A stretch of DNA of 64,000 nt from Gigaspora rosea (taxonomy: Eukaryota; Glomeromycota; Glomeromycetes; Diversisporales; Gigasporaceae), in contig QKWP01001653.1 of NCBI GenBank assembly GCA_003550325.1, positions 37,874-101,873 on the forward strand. Direction: 5' to 3'. The translations under genes and the position numbers were made by a program. Below, piece after piece: positions 1-12,204 of this stretch. Within the stretch, counting starts at the first letter, position 1. The number at the start of each line of letters is the position of its first letter. A model generated the notes under the pieces. It was not told the origin of the DNA and searched no databases. It worked only from the letters and a program-made list of their open reading frames with translations.

Positions 1-176
1 TTTTTTTTTAATAAAAAAAATCTTAAAACTTTTTTTATAAAATTTGTAATCGATATTGATTGGCCGGTTACGAGTGATTGGTCACGTGTTCATATGATCA
101 GTTTTGATTGGTTGATTACGGGGATGCACAGCCGTGCAGATGCATGGAATTTTCAAACCCATTAAATAAAATACAC

Positions 177-378
177 TGGCATAATATATTTTTGTATACT
201 AAACAAGTTTTTTTAAAGTACAATGTTAGAATCAATTAGTAAAATTTTAAAGATCATAATATTTTCTATAATCTTATTAATAAAAATACTATTATTATAT
301 ACAAAATTTTATTAATTGATTATAATATTTTGCTTTAATAAAACTTGTTCAAAACATAAAAATATATTATGCTGGCAT
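177..378. repeat. Palindromic (foldback) AT-rich repeat, copy 1
   Basis: The left arm starts TGGCATAATATATTTTTGTA and the right arm is its near reverse complement, ending at TATATTATGCTGGCA. The middle also pairs: TTTACTAATTGATT-like stretches face AATCAATTAGTAAA-like ones. A second copy in the opposite orientation lies at about 495-716. No coding capacity is seen. It is probably a short foldback transposon; no clear TSD could be read. Confidence 0.55.
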
Positions 379-494
379 ATTTGATTTTATATTTTTTGAA
401 AATTTCAAAAAAGATGCTTAATTTTGGATTTTTTAATCAAAAAATCAAAAATTAGATATATTCTCTGAAATTTATAAAAAATATAAAATTAAAC

Positions 495-716
495 ATGCTG
501 CTATAATATATTTTTATGTGCTGAAAAAGTTTTATTAAAGCAAAATATTATAATAGTATTATAATCAATTAATAAAATTTTGTATATAATAGCATTTTTA
601 GTATTTTTATTAATAATAAAATTATAGAAATATTATGATTCTTAAAAATTTTACTAATTGATTCTAACTTTGTGCTCTAAAAAAACTTGTTCAGTATATA
701 AAATTACATTATATGG
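495..716. repeat. Palindromic (foldback) AT-rich repeat, copy 2
   Basis: Inverted, diverged copy of the repeat at 177-378. It shares the TATAATATATTTTTATGT end, the AAAACTTGTTCA block and the alternating TTATTAATAAAA centre. Adjacent sequence up to about 1.19 kb is AT-rich with no gene. Confidence 0.5.
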
Positions 717-1189
717 CTTATTTTATTTTATATTTCTTTAAGAAACATAAATATATAAATTTTATTTTACTTTTTTTTATAAAAAATTTCAATTTATTTT
801 TAAAAATCCAAAATAGGCTTTTTTCAAAAATCAATTTTAGTAATATGTATACTTTTGGTCATATATGTTATTTGGCAAAGCATATACTCTTATATTTATT
901 ACAAATTGGGTAGATATATCCTTTGCTGCCTTTTTGGCTTTTTCAAAATTTCAACAAAGTAGACATTTTAGTTTATCTTCTCCAAAAGATTTGTAGCATT
1001 TACTTTTTCCTTTTCAGATTTGTGTATCTACCAAAAAGAAACCAATATATGTTGTGAATCTGCAGAAAAATGACAAGAAATTTTTAAATACATGTGTTTG
1101 TTATATGTAGAACATAGTTCAGAAGTAGCTTATAGAACGCATACATAGCACATTTTTGTTTGTTTTAGTCATTTTTCTTATTTGTTATT

Positions 1190-1358
1190 GTCCGAAGGAT
1201 ATTACAAACGGAGCAATAGTGATACTGAGGTCTGTATGTTAACAAATTCTGAATTCTGATTGGCTAGATCAGGTGTAACATAAAAAAACAATCAAAATAT
1301 TAAAACTGTTCCTTATTGGCTAAATCAGATGTGGCATTTTATATTTGTCCTTTGGACT
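1190..1358. mobile_element. MITE with GTCCGAAGGA ends, copy 1
   Basis: Ends read TTGTCCGAAGGATATTACA on the left and, reverse complemented, AAGTCCAAAGGACAAATATA on the right. The inside holds two inverted motifs around GATTGGCTAGATCAGGTGTA. The same sequence occurs inverted at 16403-16591, so this is a dispersed non-autonomous element about 170-190 bp long. No TSD was resolved. The following 1.36-2.71 kb is AT-rich and holds no feature that I can support. Confidence 0.55.
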
Positions 1359-2715
1359 TTAAATGGTTTTCATTTTCCTAGTATTTAGTACCGGTATTTG
1401 GTTTATTATATTATAGGTTTTGTAATCATACTCTATTTGTTTTTACTTCCCTTTTTAAATTCTTTTTTATTTTTTTTTCTTGAATGGTTGTATTGGATAT
1501 TAATATTCCTACTATTGTAACTGGATAGAAGAAATGTAAAGAAAATCCTAGTTTGCTCTTTGCAAGGCAAACAAATTCATATTTGCTTTACTATTAAAGT
1601 GGTGTCAACAAATTATATTTAGAGCTGTTAGAATAACTGGATGATATTGGACTTTTAGTAGATAGGTTTAAAAAATTTTTGGGTTATTCTTGTAAATTTT
1701 ATACTTCCTTAATAAAGTATTAGCAAAACTATTTAAGAGTAAAAAAAAAAATTAAATAATTTTTGTGCTATTTTAATTTGTTTTTTTAAAATAATTTAAA
1801 TACTGTAGTACAAAAATTATTTAATTCTAATTGCTAAATTACAAAATATTTTTAACTTAACTGTAATATTCTTTTTTTGTTTACAATACTTTTATTTCTT
1901 TTATAATTATATAAATAAATTTATTAATTATTAAAGTTTAAACAAACAATAGAGTATCAATCAACTTTTTCTAGTAATTTCTTAAACTAACAACTATTAA
2001 ACAGATCTGTAACAAAGTTTTTTAATTAGTATAAAAAACAATTTACAAAACTTTTTTTATAGCAACTAGAACTAGTAGACTCAAGCTTAATGAGTTTTTG
2101 AACTATTTAGAGGGCTAAAATAGAATTAAAAAAAACTCTTTTTAGGTTTGAGGCTTACTAGTAAAAGTCTATAAAACTATTAAACAAGTAGTTAGTAAAT
2201 GTTAGAAGTATATATCAAGAACTTGTGAAATTAATAATGAAAACAAGATCTTGGTTTTTTATACTATTCTAGATTTTGCAAACTTTTATACTTTCTTTGA
2301 GTTGGTTTTTTAGCCTTTCATACAATTTTTTTACCAAAAAGTAAAAATTTTAGCATACTCTAACAAAGGATTGATATTGTTTATAGTTTTCAAAATAGAA
2401 ATAAAGATCACAAGAAGGCATAAAAATTATAATACTTACAAAAGAACCCTGAACATCTAGTACAAAAATCATATATTATGTGTTTTAGCAAAAACTCCTG
2501 AAATTTAAAAAGCAAAAAAACAGTTTTTGGCAATTATCTTGGCAACTAGTGGTTTAATTTGAATAAACTTTTTTTTTAAAATAAACTTTTAGTAAGGCAC
2601 ATTTAATAAAAAAAAGTTTATTCAATTTTATTACTAGATTAAAAGTTATTTAAGTAAATATAGTTTTGTCGTTTTTAGCAAATTAGATCAAAATTGGCCA
2701 AAATCCAGTTATAAC

Positions 2716-2891
2716 AGAACCCCGAAATATATATAGATAGGTCAGGTATGAGTTTGCTTATTTTTTAGGTTTTTATGCAGATTTTTTCTATTTATAGTAA
2801 TTTTTGCTTATTTTTGAAGTTTTTTCTGCAGATCTTTTTTTTTTAGTAACCCTATAATTAACCTAACTTATCTATATATATTTGGGGTCCT
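2716..2891. mobile_element. hAT-type MITE, TSD GTTATAAC
   Basis: A 176-bp element with TIRs AGAACCCCGAAATATATATA and AGGACCCCAAATATATATAG. It is flanked on both sides by the identical 8-bp duplication GTTATAAC (2708-2715 and 2892-2899). Eight-base duplications are the signature of hAT transposases. A related copy ending TTGGGTCCTG is at about 57783-57957. Confidence 0.75.
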
Positions 2892-3357
2892 GTTATAACC
2901 TATATGAAAGATATCTTGAATCTTCTTACAAAGCTATTTATATATTTATATATATAGCAAGAACTAACAGATGTCTAATGAATGGGCTTTATAAAAAAAT
3001 TTTAATTAGTTTATTTTAATCATTTAGTATAATAGTTTTTTATATTTTTTATTTAAATACAATACTAAGTTCTTAGTTAGGGGCATGCCATTTATCACAT
3101 GATATTTTTTTACTTAGTAGCTACTCCTATTCATGTCAGTGATGGTAAATGACAAGATCATAAAAATTTTTATGAAAATGACTATAAATGACATGTCATT
3201 TTAAAATGACAATGCCATTTATTAAAAAAAAAATTTATACAAAACCATGGTAATATGACAAGTCATAAAAAATATTTTTATAAATGACATTAAAATGACA
3301 AATAAATGACAGTATTACTATTATCAAAAACATTACCAAAAAATAATTATCAATGAT

Positions 3358-4337
3358 AGGGTGTGGCGACATAGTGTAGTTGGATTGTTGTCACCCTCCA
3401 AGTAGTTGTAACAAAAGGTACAGAGTTCAAATCCCACCAGAGACAATTTTTGAAAAATTTATCTGCATTATGGTAACTGGACTCTGAGCTCGGATGTACA
3501 AATTTGTTTCCTGGGTTATACCAACTCGTATTGGGAGCTCTGGCGCTGTGTTATGCACAGAATCGGAGTGCATAGATCCTGAGAAGCGCAGGCGCTGTGT
3601 TATGCACAGAACCGTAGGACAAAAGGAAACCATACTTGGCAAGACCCGAGCAAAGAGGTAGCTGATTTCCAACGGTACTTAAACAGAAATCAGATGGAAC
3701 GGACCAGAAGCGGACTGACCGAGAAGTGGACTAACCGGAAGCAAACTTATGACAAAAGGGCCTATAGCGGGGCTCTACCAATCAGACCGCTGGAGTCGCA
3801 CCGGAGGAAAAAGACATGTGTTACGAAAGCATGTACCAAGGAGAAGGAGACCATTGGGTTCGCCAATAGCAGACCACTCCTTCCGGGTCCTCGGATTGGG
3901 AGTAGGAATATAACTAGGGGAAAAAAAGCGAGGTAGGGGTAAGAAAAGCAACTGGAAAGTAACCAGAAGAAGAACAGGAGAAGTACCGGGGTTGGTGAAC
4001 TTTGTAAGGGCATGTATCGTGCTATAGATACTAGTAAGAAGGTAGTGGCTTGAGATACAGGCCAGGTTGCGGCAGCATTTAAAAAGTGGCTTGAGATACA
4101 AACCTGGCGGCAGCAGCACTACAGGTACTTTAGTGGACTAGTAAGGTGCAAAAACCAGGTTGAGTATATGAGTGGGGCATATAGGATACTCTGGTAGGTT
4201 TAGGTCGTAGATAAAATAGTCTAAGTTTCGGTACTTGGTAGTTGTAGTTATCCAATGCAACATATCTTGGCTGTTGTAATAATAACTATGCTTAATAAAA
4301 AGACTGAGACATGACCTTACCTTGTAATTGAAAAAAA
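3358..4337 (+). mobile_element. tRNA-headed, poly(A)-tailed retroelement, copy A
   Basis: Begins AGGGTGTGGCGACATAGTG with an A-box-like stretch, followed about 70 bases later by a B-box-like GAGTTCAAATCC. Its body is relatively GC-rich and it ends in eight A residues. It is flanked by a 15-bp duplication, ATAATTATCAATGAT (3343-3357) and ATAATTATCGATGAT (4338-4352), with one mismatch. A poly(A) end plus a variable 10-20 bp duplication indicates LINE-machinery (target-primed) integration. The open frames inside it are short and not conserved between copies, so I treat it as a non-coding, SINE-like element of unusual length. It shares its 5' part with the copies at 9.3, 26.9 and 56.9 kb, but has a different 3' part. 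Confidence 0.7.
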
Positions 4338-4805
4338 ATAATTATCGATGATCATAAAATTTATCACATTCCTTCAAATCAGCTGAATTCGATACTATCT
4401 ATATCGAAGTTATTATTCAATATTTCTAAATTGGACTTTCCTTATAAATGCAAAATAACTCCCAAAAGTGTAATTTTGAATTATGATTGAATTAAGCTTT
4501 ATCTTGGCCATTATTCAAACCATGCCCCTAGATGTTATTTTGCATTTTTTACTGTTTAACATCCATTCCTGGTTTAGTGTGACTTAGTGTTCCAAATCGT
4601 TAGTTGAAAACCTACTAGTTGGCAACTTTTCAACTAATCGATTTATTATCAACTGGTTTGATTACAATTAATTGCTAGTTATCAACTAGTTATCAACTAG
4701 TTATCAACTAACTATAATTTATATTAGTCAACTAAATGATATAACAGAAATCACAACCATGGATTGGTAATTAATAATACTTCTCGGTTTGAGATGTATC
4801 TGGTA

Positions 4806-4954
4806 TAGAGGTTGGAACCGGTTTTAATAATTCGGGTTTATCACGTGAATTTTGTGATATTTTAGAATTTATTAAAATTTAATTGGATTAAATTCTAAAA
4901 TATCACAAAATTCACATGATAAACCCAAATTATTAAAACCGGTTCCAACCTCTA
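4806..4954. mobile_element. hAT-type palindromic MITE, TSD ATCTGGTA
   Basis: A 149-bp nearly perfect hairpin. The left arm starts TAGAGGTTGGAACCGGTTTT and the right arm mirrors it, ending CCTCTA. The identical 8-bp duplication ATCTGGTA flanks it at 4798-4805 and 4955-4962. TAGAG ends and an 8-bp duplication fit the hAT superfamily. Confidence 0.85.
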
Positions 4955-6529
4955 ATCTGGTAAGCATTTTTTTTATTTCAACTTTGCCAGTTTTCAGTGT
5001 ATTTTATACCAACAGGTTATCCTCCAAAGCATAAAGACATTATTCTTCGTATATAATATAAATTGCTCCAGGTATCAAATCATAGAGTCAGTACTTTACA
5101 GTTGTCATTTTTCAATTTTCACTTATTGAAAAAATGATTCGGGCGATTCTTGACGTAATAGATTAATAATAATAAACGTAGTTCAGATTTATTAATGATT
5201 TAATAATTTAAAGTAGTTCTTTTAGTATCACATGTTTTATTTTTTTTCAATTATACTTAAATCGATCTTTTTTTGTTTTATATCTATATTTGAATCGACC
5301 TTTTTTTTAAATCACTACTAAATATTAGACCTACCATTAAATTATAGGTTAGATTTAACCATTTTTTAATCAATTTTACAGTATATAATCCATTATAGTA
5401 GGGCATTGGATCCATTATCTGTGTTCATATTCAATTTAATAGATATTCGACCGATTTTATTATTAACTTTAGTATACAAGTAATAACAAATCCAAGTTCT
5501 ATAATGTGGTTATAATATTTTGCGAAATATAGGTGAACAATCTACGTCTTTTTCAAATTTCTATTACATAATAAGCGAGATGTAAAATAGTGAAACTATT
5601 AAAGGAGGGAGAGTGTATACGTTTAACCGATTTAACTCTAATAGATACTAGGAGATAAGTTTCTGATTTACTCGAAAAAAGGTTTCTTCAGCTCTACACT
5701 AGCTTACTTCCTTTATTTTCATTAAGTAAAATCGGAGGGAACCCCTCTTCATCTGTCTCTCTTTTTATTGAAGTCAAATTCATTCGTTTATATACATTTG
5801 AATTTAATATACGACACATTGATGTGTTATTTGCCACGTTAATATACTGTTTAACACTATGTGCTTTTCAACAATAATACTACTAAGCTTAACACATTGA
5901 TGTGCTATCGAGAATATTTATAATCTGTGTCCCTTAACACGCATAAGTGCTAACACGTTAACGTGTTATGAAGATTTTGCAAAAAGGGGTTGTTTATATT
6001 AATCAAGTTTACACAGATTAACATTTAAAAATAATCATTCTAACAGCTCATTATGGTTAGCATTATCATTCTAACAACTTTTGATGATTAGTGTTAAATA
6101 ATCATTCTAATAGTTTTTATAATTAATGTTACAAAATTACTACGTATCGCCTGCAGTGATCATCACTAGTTACACAGATTGACATTATTTATTTTAGTAT
6201 TTATCAAAATTACACAGATCGACATTATTTATTTATTTATTTTTTTTTTGGTTTTCAAGTTTTTAGTGTTTCGTCCAAAGTTGTTTTACTAGAATCTCGC
6301 GATTTTCACAGGGCTTTTGGGTTCAGTTTTGCCGAGGTCTCATCGTTTTGGCTTGGAAGTTGCCTTTCCGCCAGTTTATAAATGGGTTTACTTAGCAACG
6401 ATAAGCAATATATCGTGTAGAGTCAGTGTTTTAGATAGTAGTATATTAAGTTGGTATTGTATTTATCATGGTGAGGTAGCTTAAGTTTTTATTGGATTTA
6501 TTGTGAATTTATGTAAAAATTCGGAAACT

Positions 6530-7830
6530 GTACTTACCGGTTCTTGTGATAAAGCTCTCTAGATATGGCTATGAGTTTTATATCGGATGTGTAATAGATA
6601 TTACACAGGCTATAGTGAATATCATGAGTTAGCACGACAAAGCCGTGGTAACATATGATGTTCACGGCGCACGTGTAATATCTGATATATTTCATGGTTT
6701 CTATACCCGTAACGTTTCTGATTAAAATTTTTAATGAAGATGTCATACGGTGTAAAAATTTTTGATATCTTCACGGTATTACATCATCATAAAAATATCA
6801 TCAGAAATGTTTACGGGAGAACATTAGGGACCGTGGAATATATCGTGATATACTATATTAAAAATTCGAATACTGTCTTAGTAGCTATTTTGATGAGGTG
6901 AGTCTTGTTAATTTTGTTGTACTTACCGGCTGGGATATGTTAGGTTGATATTGGATTGATCATGCTTTCTATAGTACTGTCTTACTGGCGATTATAATAA
7001 GGTGAGTCATATAAGTTTTATTGTGATTTTATGCAAAAAATTCGAATACTGTACTTACTGGCTCTTGTGATAACTCGGTTGTCTTATAGCTATTTTGGTG
7101 AGATGAGTTATGTTAGTTTGTATTGGATAGATCGTAATTAATCATGATTTATAGTGATTTAATGTAAAAGTTTGGATTTTGTACTTACCGGCTTTGTAGA
7201 TATGTTAGGCTAATACTGGATTGATCATGACTTGTATAAGACACTATCCTACTGGAATTATAATAAGGTGAGTTATGCAAGTATCATATCGGATCTATCG
7301 TGATTTTATGCAAAAAACTCGAATACTGTAACTTACCGGCTCTTTGTGATAAATTGCTTAGATACGGTTGTGTAGTTTTAAATTAGATTTATCGTCTTAG
7401 CGGCTGTTGTGATGAGATGAGTCTTGTTAATTTTATATCTGGTTGATGTGATTTTATATATATTGTACTTACCAGATAGAGTTATAATTGATTATGATTT
7501 GTAGTGATGTGTCGTAAAAATTCGGATACTGCTTACTGGTTGAGATATAGTTTATGATTCGGAAGATGATCAAATATTAGATTGATTATAATGAGGTGAG
7601 TTATGAAAGGTTTTTATCAGATTTATATGCAAAAAAAATTTGAATACTGTACTTACCGGCTCTTGTGATAACTATAAAAAATTCGGGTACTGTCTTAGCG
7701 GCTATTTTAGTGTGGTGAGTTATGTTTTGTATTGGATTTATCATGATATATACTTACAGGCTAATTTAGAAGGGCTGTTGTTAAAGTGGTTTACTGGAAA
7801 GAATTTGCTGTACTTACCAATAGTGATCTA
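6530..7830. repeat. Degenerate tandem array carrying splice-donor-like motifs on both strands
   Basis: The motif GTACTTACCGGCTC recurs about nine times (near 6531, 6920, 7049, 7182, 7330, 7468, 7528, 7650 and 7810), roughly every 80-150 bases after the first. Read on the minus strand it is CCGGTAAGTAC, a perfect donor-like hexamer. Between these sits AGGTGAGT or a close variant on the plus strand (near 6898, 6982, 7098, 7265, 7415, 7595 and 7713). Longer shared blocks such as TATTGGATTGATCATG show that this is a decayed tandem repeat. No long open frame crosses it. Direct repeats of TTAAATAATCATTCTAACAG flank it at about 6.0-6.1 and 8.0-8.1 kb. Confidence 0.6.
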
Positions 7831-8544
7831 GATAGGTTTTTTTATATTAGGATTTATTATTATTTAATTATAAAAATTTGATAGTGTTTTACCGAATATT
7901 TAATAAAATGATTTATTAGTGTTTTACAATATTCTATTGGATGATTAAAATCACGTGATACCGGCAATGATCACTGAAGGCGATAAATAGCAAATCTCTT
8001 AATGTTAAATAATCATTCTAGTAGCTCTTTATAGTTAGCGATAAATAACTATTCTAAAAACTCCTTATGGTTATGTTAAATAATCATCCTAACAGCTCTT
8101 TATTATTGCCATTCTAACAAGCTCTTTCGGATAAGCATTTAGTGTTTGGATTAGGATGGTTGAGATATGGTTCATGATTCGATCAAATATTATCAACAAA
8201 TAGCGATATTTAATTGATAGATATCACTATAATGAGCTTTTAAATATATATTTTCAAAATTCTTCGTATCAATGCAAATATCAATGTGATTATTAATAAT
8301 GATTATATAAACTATAAATGACAAGTATAGTCATAAAAAGATAAATGATTTTTTTATGACAAAAATGACTTGTCATATGACAAGGTATCATTTATTTTTA
8401 AATGACAATATGCCATCACTAATTTATGTATGGTATGATCACTTTATCTAATTCTAGTTGATTAATATAATATATAGACATGATCACTACCTCTGACCAT
8501 GTATCCATGGTAAAAATCACGTGATAAAGAGTATGCCCCTTAGG

Positions 8545-8783
8545 CAGGGTTGGCAATGGATATACTCCATTGAAAAAATTGCAAACCAATGGAGCCAATA
8601 GAACCAATGGAACCAATGGGGCCAATGAAGCCAATGGAATTAGATATTAGTTATTAACAAATACTATATTATAAGCTAGTTGACCTCCATTGGCTCTATT
8701 CGCAAATTATTCTCAATAGAGCAATGGATGATGCCAATGGAGTTGTTCTCTATTCACTCCAATGGTTAAATGTGCCAACCCTG
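8545..8783. mobile_element. hAT-type MITE, TSD CCCTTAGG
   Basis: TIRs CAGGGTTGGCA and TGCCAACCCTG bound a 239-bp element flanked by the exact 8-bp duplication CCCTTAGG (8537-8544 and 8784-8791). The interior is a set of short tandem repeats of CCAATGGAA/CCAATGGAG in both orientations. It sits right at the outer edge of the candidate element 3080-8539. Confidence 0.85.
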
Positions 8784-9280
8784 CCCTTAGGGGAGTGCTA
8801 TTTATCAGCTAATTAGGGTTTCACTAAGTGGCTAACCTCCACCCCACTTGATAATTTTTCTGAACATTTGATTGGTTAAAATTTAATAATAATATATATA
8901 TGTTTTAAATATTGGATAACTTGTAATCTACCAGTCCATTTTGGATGATTTAACTACCAAAATGTTCGTCTCAATGAGACAATTCTAATAAGCTTAAAAT
9001 TATCTAAATCCAATTACAGGTTCCAAAGAGTATTCAACTTTTGTGTAATTTTAATAGTAATTTTTAAAATTACTAATTAATTTTTTTAATATTAAATAAC
9101 TTTTGATCAACTAGTCCATTTTGAATGATTTAGCTACAAAAATGTTTGTCTTAGTAAGATGATTCTAATGAGCCCAAAATTATTAAATTCTAATCACAGG
9201 ATTCCAAAATTGACAAAGATTTGTATCATATATAATTATATATTATATACATATTGGCCGATTTAAGAAATTGCTAATAA

Positions 9281-10893
9281 GGGTGTGGTGACATAGAGAA
9301 GCTGTCTGGTTGTCACCCCAAGCGGCAGGTCTAGAGTTCAAATTCCACTGGAAACAAATTAAAAAATAGGCCTGTGTTACGGTAATATTTGTTCATCAAT
9401 CAGTTGGGTAGATTACCTATAACCTTGGTAAAAGCCAGGGACCGGAACAATTGAACCCATTTGGCAAGCCCCGAGTGGAGAGGTAGCTAGACTTTCGACA
9501 GTACTGGGGAAAAGGATCTTAGCGGTGACTGACTGGGAAACTGGACGGGTAAGAGCCCCTATGGCAAAAGGGGGCCTATCAACCTGACCACTAGAGTCAT
9601 ACTGGAGAAAAAGGTTATGTATTATAGAAGCATGAATCAAGGAAAGAGAGACCTTAGGCACCTAAAGCCTGGCAGACCGATCCTTCCGGGCCAACTGGAT
9701 TGGTAGTCTGGGATAACTGGGGAAAAGGATCCAAAAGAGTGACTGACCGGGTACTGGGGTCTAGTAAACTTCACAAGGGCAGACAGAACTAATCAGCCAA
9801 TAAGAGGAGGAAACATGGAGGTGTGTACGTGTCAAGACCCAACAGAGCTCTGGGCGTACCCATATGGGAGTCTTCAGACGCTAAAAGGATTTGTGACCAC
9901 CAATACCGGTATATGCTGGTATAAGTGCATGCAGTAGTGACCAGGTTCTTCCTAGCCTTATGATGCCATCCAACTATATTCGGCACTGGAAGCATTTGCA
10001 AAAGCCCAGGTTCTTGCCACCATAGTAGGAAATACAGTCGTTTGCACATTTCCAAATTCAGAATGTTAAATCCTGGGTCCTCAAATTGCAGGAAACCGAC
10101 TGGTTGTGGCAGCATGCAGGCTTGAGATACTTACCCAATATAGTAGAAGCAGCTGCATGGCTTGAGATACGAACCTCCGAGAAGTACGCTAGTAAGGGGT
10201 TTCCTGGGTAACCAGATTTCAGGTACACTAACTTGAAAGTATAAAGCGCCTACCTGGCAACACACACCAAATTGGAAGTGATAAATTAGAAAATGTGAGT
10301 AAAGTGGCGGATATGTAGATGCTGATTGTTAGTTGAAAAGGGATGTACAAATCCAGGTCAACCATATAAATAGGAATATGGAAGACTCTGGTGGGTTTTA
10401 GCCGTGGATAGAAGGTTTTATAGCTTGAAGTTCTAGTTCCAATACTTGTATGTAATATGTATATATAAAAGGCATCGCCATATGGGGTGTTTCCTTTTAA
10501 AAGGGCTCATTTTTACATATATTTTATTTTGAGATAATTGAGTTTAACCGTTTGTTTTGATTTTCAGACTGATCCAGGATTAATCAAATTTCACGATTTT
10601 AATTGGTTAAATGTAATAGGTGACTATCGGGTAATCTCGTGATGTGCTTGGCCTTGGACAACTTCATGTAATATTTCTTTTACATTATCTCTATTTTTTA
10701 TTATACAAATCGACATTTATTTATAATTTAAAAATGTCAATCATGTCAAAATTTATATGAATCTAACGAAAACTCAATTTTCAAAAAAATGTAAAAATGG
10801 GCCCTTTTAAAAGAGAACACCCCATATGTCAATTTGCTTAAGTATTAATAAAGTTTGGGACAGAAGCTACACCCTTAATATTAAAAAAAAAAA
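9281..10893 (+). mobile_element. tRNA-headed, poly(A)-tailed retroelement, copy B
   Basis: Begins GGGTGTGGTGACATAGAGAA and has a B-box-like GAGTTCAAATTCC near 9336. It ends CTTAATATTAAAAAAAAAAA. The duplication AATTGCTAATAA occurs at 9269-9280 and again at 10896-10907. Its GC-rich 5' portion aligns with the copies at 25.9-26.9 kb and 55.5-56.9 kb (reverse strand). Its 3' portion instead matches the fragment at 58.5-58.85 kb. It carries a 340-bp MITE at 10484-10823. The empty target is visible near 16150-16190. Confidence 0.75.
10484..10823. mobile_element. MITE with GGGGTGTT ends inside retroelement B
   Basis: About 35-bp TIRs start GGGGTGTTTCCTTTTAAAAG and, from the other end, GGGGTGTTCTCTTTTAAAAG. 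It is flanked by ATAT on both sides (10480-10483 and 10824-10827). The related retroelement fragment at 58.78 kb runs through this position without interruption (GGCACCACTATGTGTC), so it is a later insertion. The internal CTGATCCAGGAT motif recurs at 25.5 kb. The superfamily is uncertain. Confidence 0.75.
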
Positions 10894-11040
10894 GGAATTG
10901 CTAATAACTTTTAATCTTCTAGTCCATTTTGGATAATTTAACTACAAAATATTCATTTCAATGAGAATTCTAACAAGTACAAAATCGCTAAAATCCAATC
11001 ACAGGATCCTGTGATCAATTAAATTTTGTAAGATTTAATA

Positions 11041-11356
11041 CTGTATATTTCCGAAAACAAACTACCTTTTTTGGGCCAAAAATTACATGAAAAAACATGG
11101 AGTAGCTTATTTTTAGTGTATAGGCATTTTTGAAAAAATTGAAAAATGTACTAATAAAAAGTTGTCCAAATGACACCAAGGTTTTACTATAAGTGTATTT
11201 TGGTGCGTTGAACAACTTTACTTAATTGAACTTTTGAAGTTTACTTAGTAAAAAAAAGTTTTATATGTAGCAACTGCCAATGTGTTTTTTGAGATTTTTA
11301 AAAAAAATCAGAGGGGTAGCTTATTTTTAGAGTAGCTTATTTTCGGGAATATACGG
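11041..11356. mobile_element. TA-flanked MITE, family CCGTATRTTTYCGAAAATAA, copy 1
   Basis: The left end CTGTATATTTCCGAAAACAA and the reverse-complemented right end CCGTATATTCCCGAAAATAA pair as TIRs. TA lies outside each (11039-11040 and 11357-11358), as for Tc1/mariner-type insertion. The interior repeats GTAGCTTATTTT. The paralogous sequence near 16020 is uninterrupted, giving the empty site. A second member is at 32385-33124. Confidence 0.75.
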
Positions 11357-12204
11357 TAATGTTTTTAGAATTACCATGTAAATATCTTTAACAGTGAATA
11401 ACTCTTGAACTATTAGTCCATTCTAAACGATTTAATAGGACCTTGAAGAACTCTGATATAACTCAGATCCAGACTCAAAAATTTTAATATAACTTTATAC
11501 ACTTAATTTTATTAAAAGCTTTATACAAAATTATCATATAAGTTCAAATTTTACTATAAATTATACAATTTCAGATCTGAGTTTATATATAAAAAAAAAA
11601 CAGTAGTACTACAAATAATAGGCAAAAATGCTATATTGTGCGATTTAACTAATATAACTGTTTATAGGTAGTGAGAAATAATTTACTATATAGTAAAGCT
11701 CTGCTACGAATTGAAAATTGGCCTTAAAATTAGGCTTTGAACTGGGTGAGTTGACCTTATGTTCTGAACCTCAGTTTGTTTGTGTTAAATAGGTATTTAT
11801 TTTATTAAAAAACTATGGATATAATTATATACGTAGTATTTTTTTTTACATACATACGTTGACTAATAGAATCAAACGCTTTAATTCACAAACATATTGC
11901 GATAAGGCCATTTCGTTTGGAACATGATACACAGATATTATTTTCATTTTTTCATGTTCAGATCATATATACTGTATATAAGTCCTATCACAAAATAGAA
12001 CATTTATTACTTATTTTTCCCATACTAACTTGTTGGCAATAATACATGGGTTTAAATTATTTTTTGCTTGTCATAATGCCGTAATAGTGAAAATATTTAG
12101 GCAGTCTAAACTGTAAATATTTTCGGCTACCTAAAATATTTTTGGTGCGAAAATATTTTCAGCTGCCTATAATCAAGCATACCTGTTTGCTGCCAAAGAT
12201 AGTA

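Larger units (their letters stand above)
3080..8539. mobile_element. Candidate 5.5-kb element with GGGGCATRC ends and TTA duplication
   Basis: The left end GGGGCATGCCATTTATCACA and the reverse-complemented right end GGGGCATACTCTTTATCACG agree over about 24 of 30 positions. Each is bordered outside by TTA (3077-3079 and 8540-8542), which fits PIF/Harbinger-type insertion. It would enclose a retroelement, a hAT MITE and the 6.5-7.8 kb array. No transposase is visible, so if real it is non-autonomous or gutted. It could instead be two unrelated ends that happen to face each other. Confidence 0.4.
8870..11460 (+). repeat. Palindromic-core repeat element, copy 1, with two insertions
   Basis: About 650 bp once later insertions are removed. 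It consists of tandem roughly 110-bp units of the form AACTTTTGATCTACTAGTCC, TTTTGGATGATTTAACTACC, a core near TTCGTCTCAATGAGACAATT, then CAAAATCGTTAAAATCCAAT and CACAGGATCC. Units lie at about 8915-9020, 9095-9210, 10899-11010 and 11390-11460. The gaps are the retroelement 9281-10893 and the MITE 11041-11356. An inverted copy at 15500-16380 lacks both insertions and so shows the empty sites. It has no coding content. Confidence 0.65.

Noticed and set aside
3136..3321. hAT MITE built from AAATGACATGTCATTT words
   Set aside because: The repeated words are real and recur at 8.3-8.4 kb, but neither ends nor a duplicated target could be fixed.
3358..3440. Possible functional tRNA gene
   Set aside because: A- and B-box-like words are present, but the T-arm and acceptor stems do not pair, and the same sequence heads several retroelement copies. 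It is a SINE-like promoter, not a tRNA gene.
6530..7830. CRISPR-like array
   Set aside because: Repeats are degenerate, irregularly spaced, and alternate with a second motif on the other strand. The window is clearly eukaryotic.
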